Below the pieces are notes generated by a model. That model saw only the letters and a program-made list of their open reading frames with translations, was not told the DNA's origin and did not search any database. Shown here in pieces: positions 63,053 to 64,000 of a DNA stretch of 64,000 nt (positions are counted from its first letter, which is position 1; each line of letters starts with the position of its first letter). The translations under genes were made by a program, and so were the position numbers. Where the stretch lies: assembly GCF_001412655.1 (NCBI RefSeq), contig NZ_CP012996.1:2108001-2172000 (forward strand), read 5' to 3'. Source of the stretch: Pedobacter sp. PACM 27299 (lineage in GTDB: Bacteria > Bacteroidota > Bacteroidia > Sphingobacteriales > Sphingobacteriaceae).

Positions 63053-63703
63053 ATGAAAACATCAAAATTACTTCTTCTATTAATTTTAGTAGGTTTACTC
63101 TCAAGCCTAAATGCTCTTGCTCAGGATGCCATTACCTGGAGCACTCAACGTAATGGGGCCAAAGTTGCCGATACGGTGGCATTGGAAGATTATCTACCAG
63201 TAAAAGATAATGCAGTTTATGTAGAAGCAGTTTTAGACTTACCAGGTACAACAAAGCAGGAGCTATTCTCCAGGGCGAAGCTGGCTATTCAGAAAACCTT
63301 TACTAGTAATAAAATAGGTACTTCAAATTACGATGCTGAATCTGGAATCTGCAGTGTTAATAATTTCTACGATATTTCTGATATGACGGATTTTAGTGCT
63401 TTAGCAACTTCAAATCCGGTTAGAGATAAATACTATTTTAATGCATTGCTCTCTGTAATTGTAAAAGATGGCAACTATAAAATTAAAATGGAGATACCTC
63501 AATATGCTTATGGAAAGGAAAGTAGGTATAAATCTTATAATGATTTCCAGTCGCAAAGTTTGCCCATATCAAATATTGCAAATAAACGTCAAAATGGTAA
63601 ACGCCAGCGTATGCGAGTTCTTAAAACCTTAAATGATAAAATGGTAGTGACTTTCAATTTTGTAAAAACGGAAATGGAAAAGAAACTGGATAACGATTTT
63701 TAG
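63053..63703 (+). CDS. Exported DUF4468 (TBP-like fold) protein
   Basis: 216 residues: signal peptide (MKTSKLLLLLILVGLLSSLN, cleavage near ALAQ), then a DUF4468-like domain (VYVEAVLDLPGTTKQELFSR AKLAIQKTF; NALLSVIVKDGNYKIKMEIP). Periplasmic or outer-membrane-associated; function of the family is unknown. It has its own promoter box, so it is not part of the defence operon and may mark the return to chromosomal DNA. Confidence 0.82.
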   Translation: MKTSKLLLLLILVGLLSSLNALAQDAITWSTQRNGAKVADTVALEDYLPVKDNAVYVEAVLDLPGTTKQELFSRAKLAIQKTFTSNKIGTSNYDAESGICSVNNFYDISDMTDFSALATSNPVRDKYYFNALLSVIVKDGNYKIKMEIPQYAYGKESRYKSYNDFQSQSLPISNIANKRQNGKRQRMRVLKTLNDKMVVTFNFVKTEMEKKLDNDF

Positions 63704-63797
63704 TTTTCATTTAAACTTTGTTCGTAATATTAATGAATGTTGAAAACTTGCAAATGAACCTGAATAAAAACTAAGTGTTTTAGTAATAATAAAAAGC

Positions 63798-63828
63798 CAA
63801 GTCACTCAGTTGAGAAAATGGTGACTTG
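63798..63828 (-). terminator. Terminator of the minus-strand gene at the right edge
   Basis: CAAGTCAC / GTGACTTG stem with a 15-base loop; on the minus strand it is followed by TTTTTATTATTA. Confidence 0.65.
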
Positions 63829-63844
63829 ACTCTAAATCAGAAAG

Positions 63845-64000
63845 TTAAATTACTTCCCGAATTCGCACTTCAAAAGTAATTATTCCTTCATGATTTCCAA
63901 ATTTTCTCGGAGGGTTAATGTGTTCCTGCCCTGTTCCAACCAGGAGAACTAACTTATATGTATAATATGAGACAACCAATTGGTACAACTGCAAGTACAG
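63845..64000 (-). CDS. 3' end of a gene cut by the right edge
   Basis: The frame is open from the right edge to TAA at 63845-63847 and encodes 51 residues ending FEVRIREVI; the other two minus frames are closed within about 50 bases. A terminator follows, which supports a real gene. Too short to identify (GTGQEHINPPRKFGNHEG is the most distinctive part). Confidence 0.55.
   Translation of the reverse strand: MYLQLYQLVVSYYTYKLVLLVGTGQEHINPPRKFGNHEGIITFEVRIREVI

Overview
The window reads as part of a Bacteroidota (Sphingobacteriaceae, Pedobacter-like) chromosome. Evidence: a SusC/SusD pair, a DUF6520 peptide, LytTR and RteC regulators, a CTnDOT-type tra operon (traE-traM) with BfmA/MobB/MobC mobilisation genes, AT-rich intergenic DNA and Bacteroidota-type -7 promoter boxes (TAnnTTTG). 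Most of it looks like one large integrative conjugative element loaded with cargo. No integrase, tRNA, rRNA or CRISPR array is visible, so the element's ends lie outside the window.

Layout. (1) 1-16.1 kb is a left defence island: a partial unknown gene; a Cas4-like Fe-S nuclease fused to a helical-repeat N-terminus and ending in an SSB-like tail; small unknown genes and a decayed P-loop gene; a GNAT acetyltransferase; a 1410-residue Mrr-like nuclease/STAND NTPase (Avs-like); a HEPN-motif protein; and a very large sacsin-type ATPase with a DUF3883 nuclease-like end. (2) 16.5-23 kb is the mobilisation block: an unknown coiled-coil gene, Xis-like HTH, small winged-helix-like gene, bfmA, mobB, mobC and a RadC-type JAMM gene. 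(3) 23.5-27.3 kb holds a SIR2-APAZ / short Argonaute pair (SPARSA type) translationally coupled to an HNH protein. (4) 27.5-40.4 kb is a secondary-metabolite and uptake cargo: a LytS-type kinase broken by one in-frame amber codon, its LytTR partner, a full-length LanB dehydratase without LanC or clear substrate, Crp-like regulator, MauE-like membrane protein, DUF6520 peptide, exported thioredoxin-like protein and SusD/SusC. The sus operon is preceded by a structured RNA candidate and a 20-codon leader ORF. (5) 40.5-53.2 kb holds an XRE regulator behind a perfect 17-bp-arm palindrome, a second Crp-like regulator, RteC, and the tra operon ending in a DUF3945 gene and a strong terminator. (6) 53.4-62.9 kb is a right defence island: a WYL regulator, type I restriction-modification (hsdR-hsdM-hsdS) and, overlapping hsdS, a PtuA/PtuB-like ATPase-HNH pair (Septu type). 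It is followed by a periplasmic DUF4468 protein and the 3' end of a minus-strand gene at the right edge.

How it works together (inference): RteC and the Xis-like protein probably control excision and transfer; MobB, BfmA and MobC process and deliver DNA to the TraE-TraM channel. At least five separate anti-phage modules travel as cargo, together with a modified-peptide/TonB-uptake module. The best candidates for undescribed biology are the SPARSA-HNH three-gene operon, the nuclease with an SSB-tail mimic, the sus leader RNA with mini-ORF, and the single-operon fusion of type I RM with a Septu-like pair.
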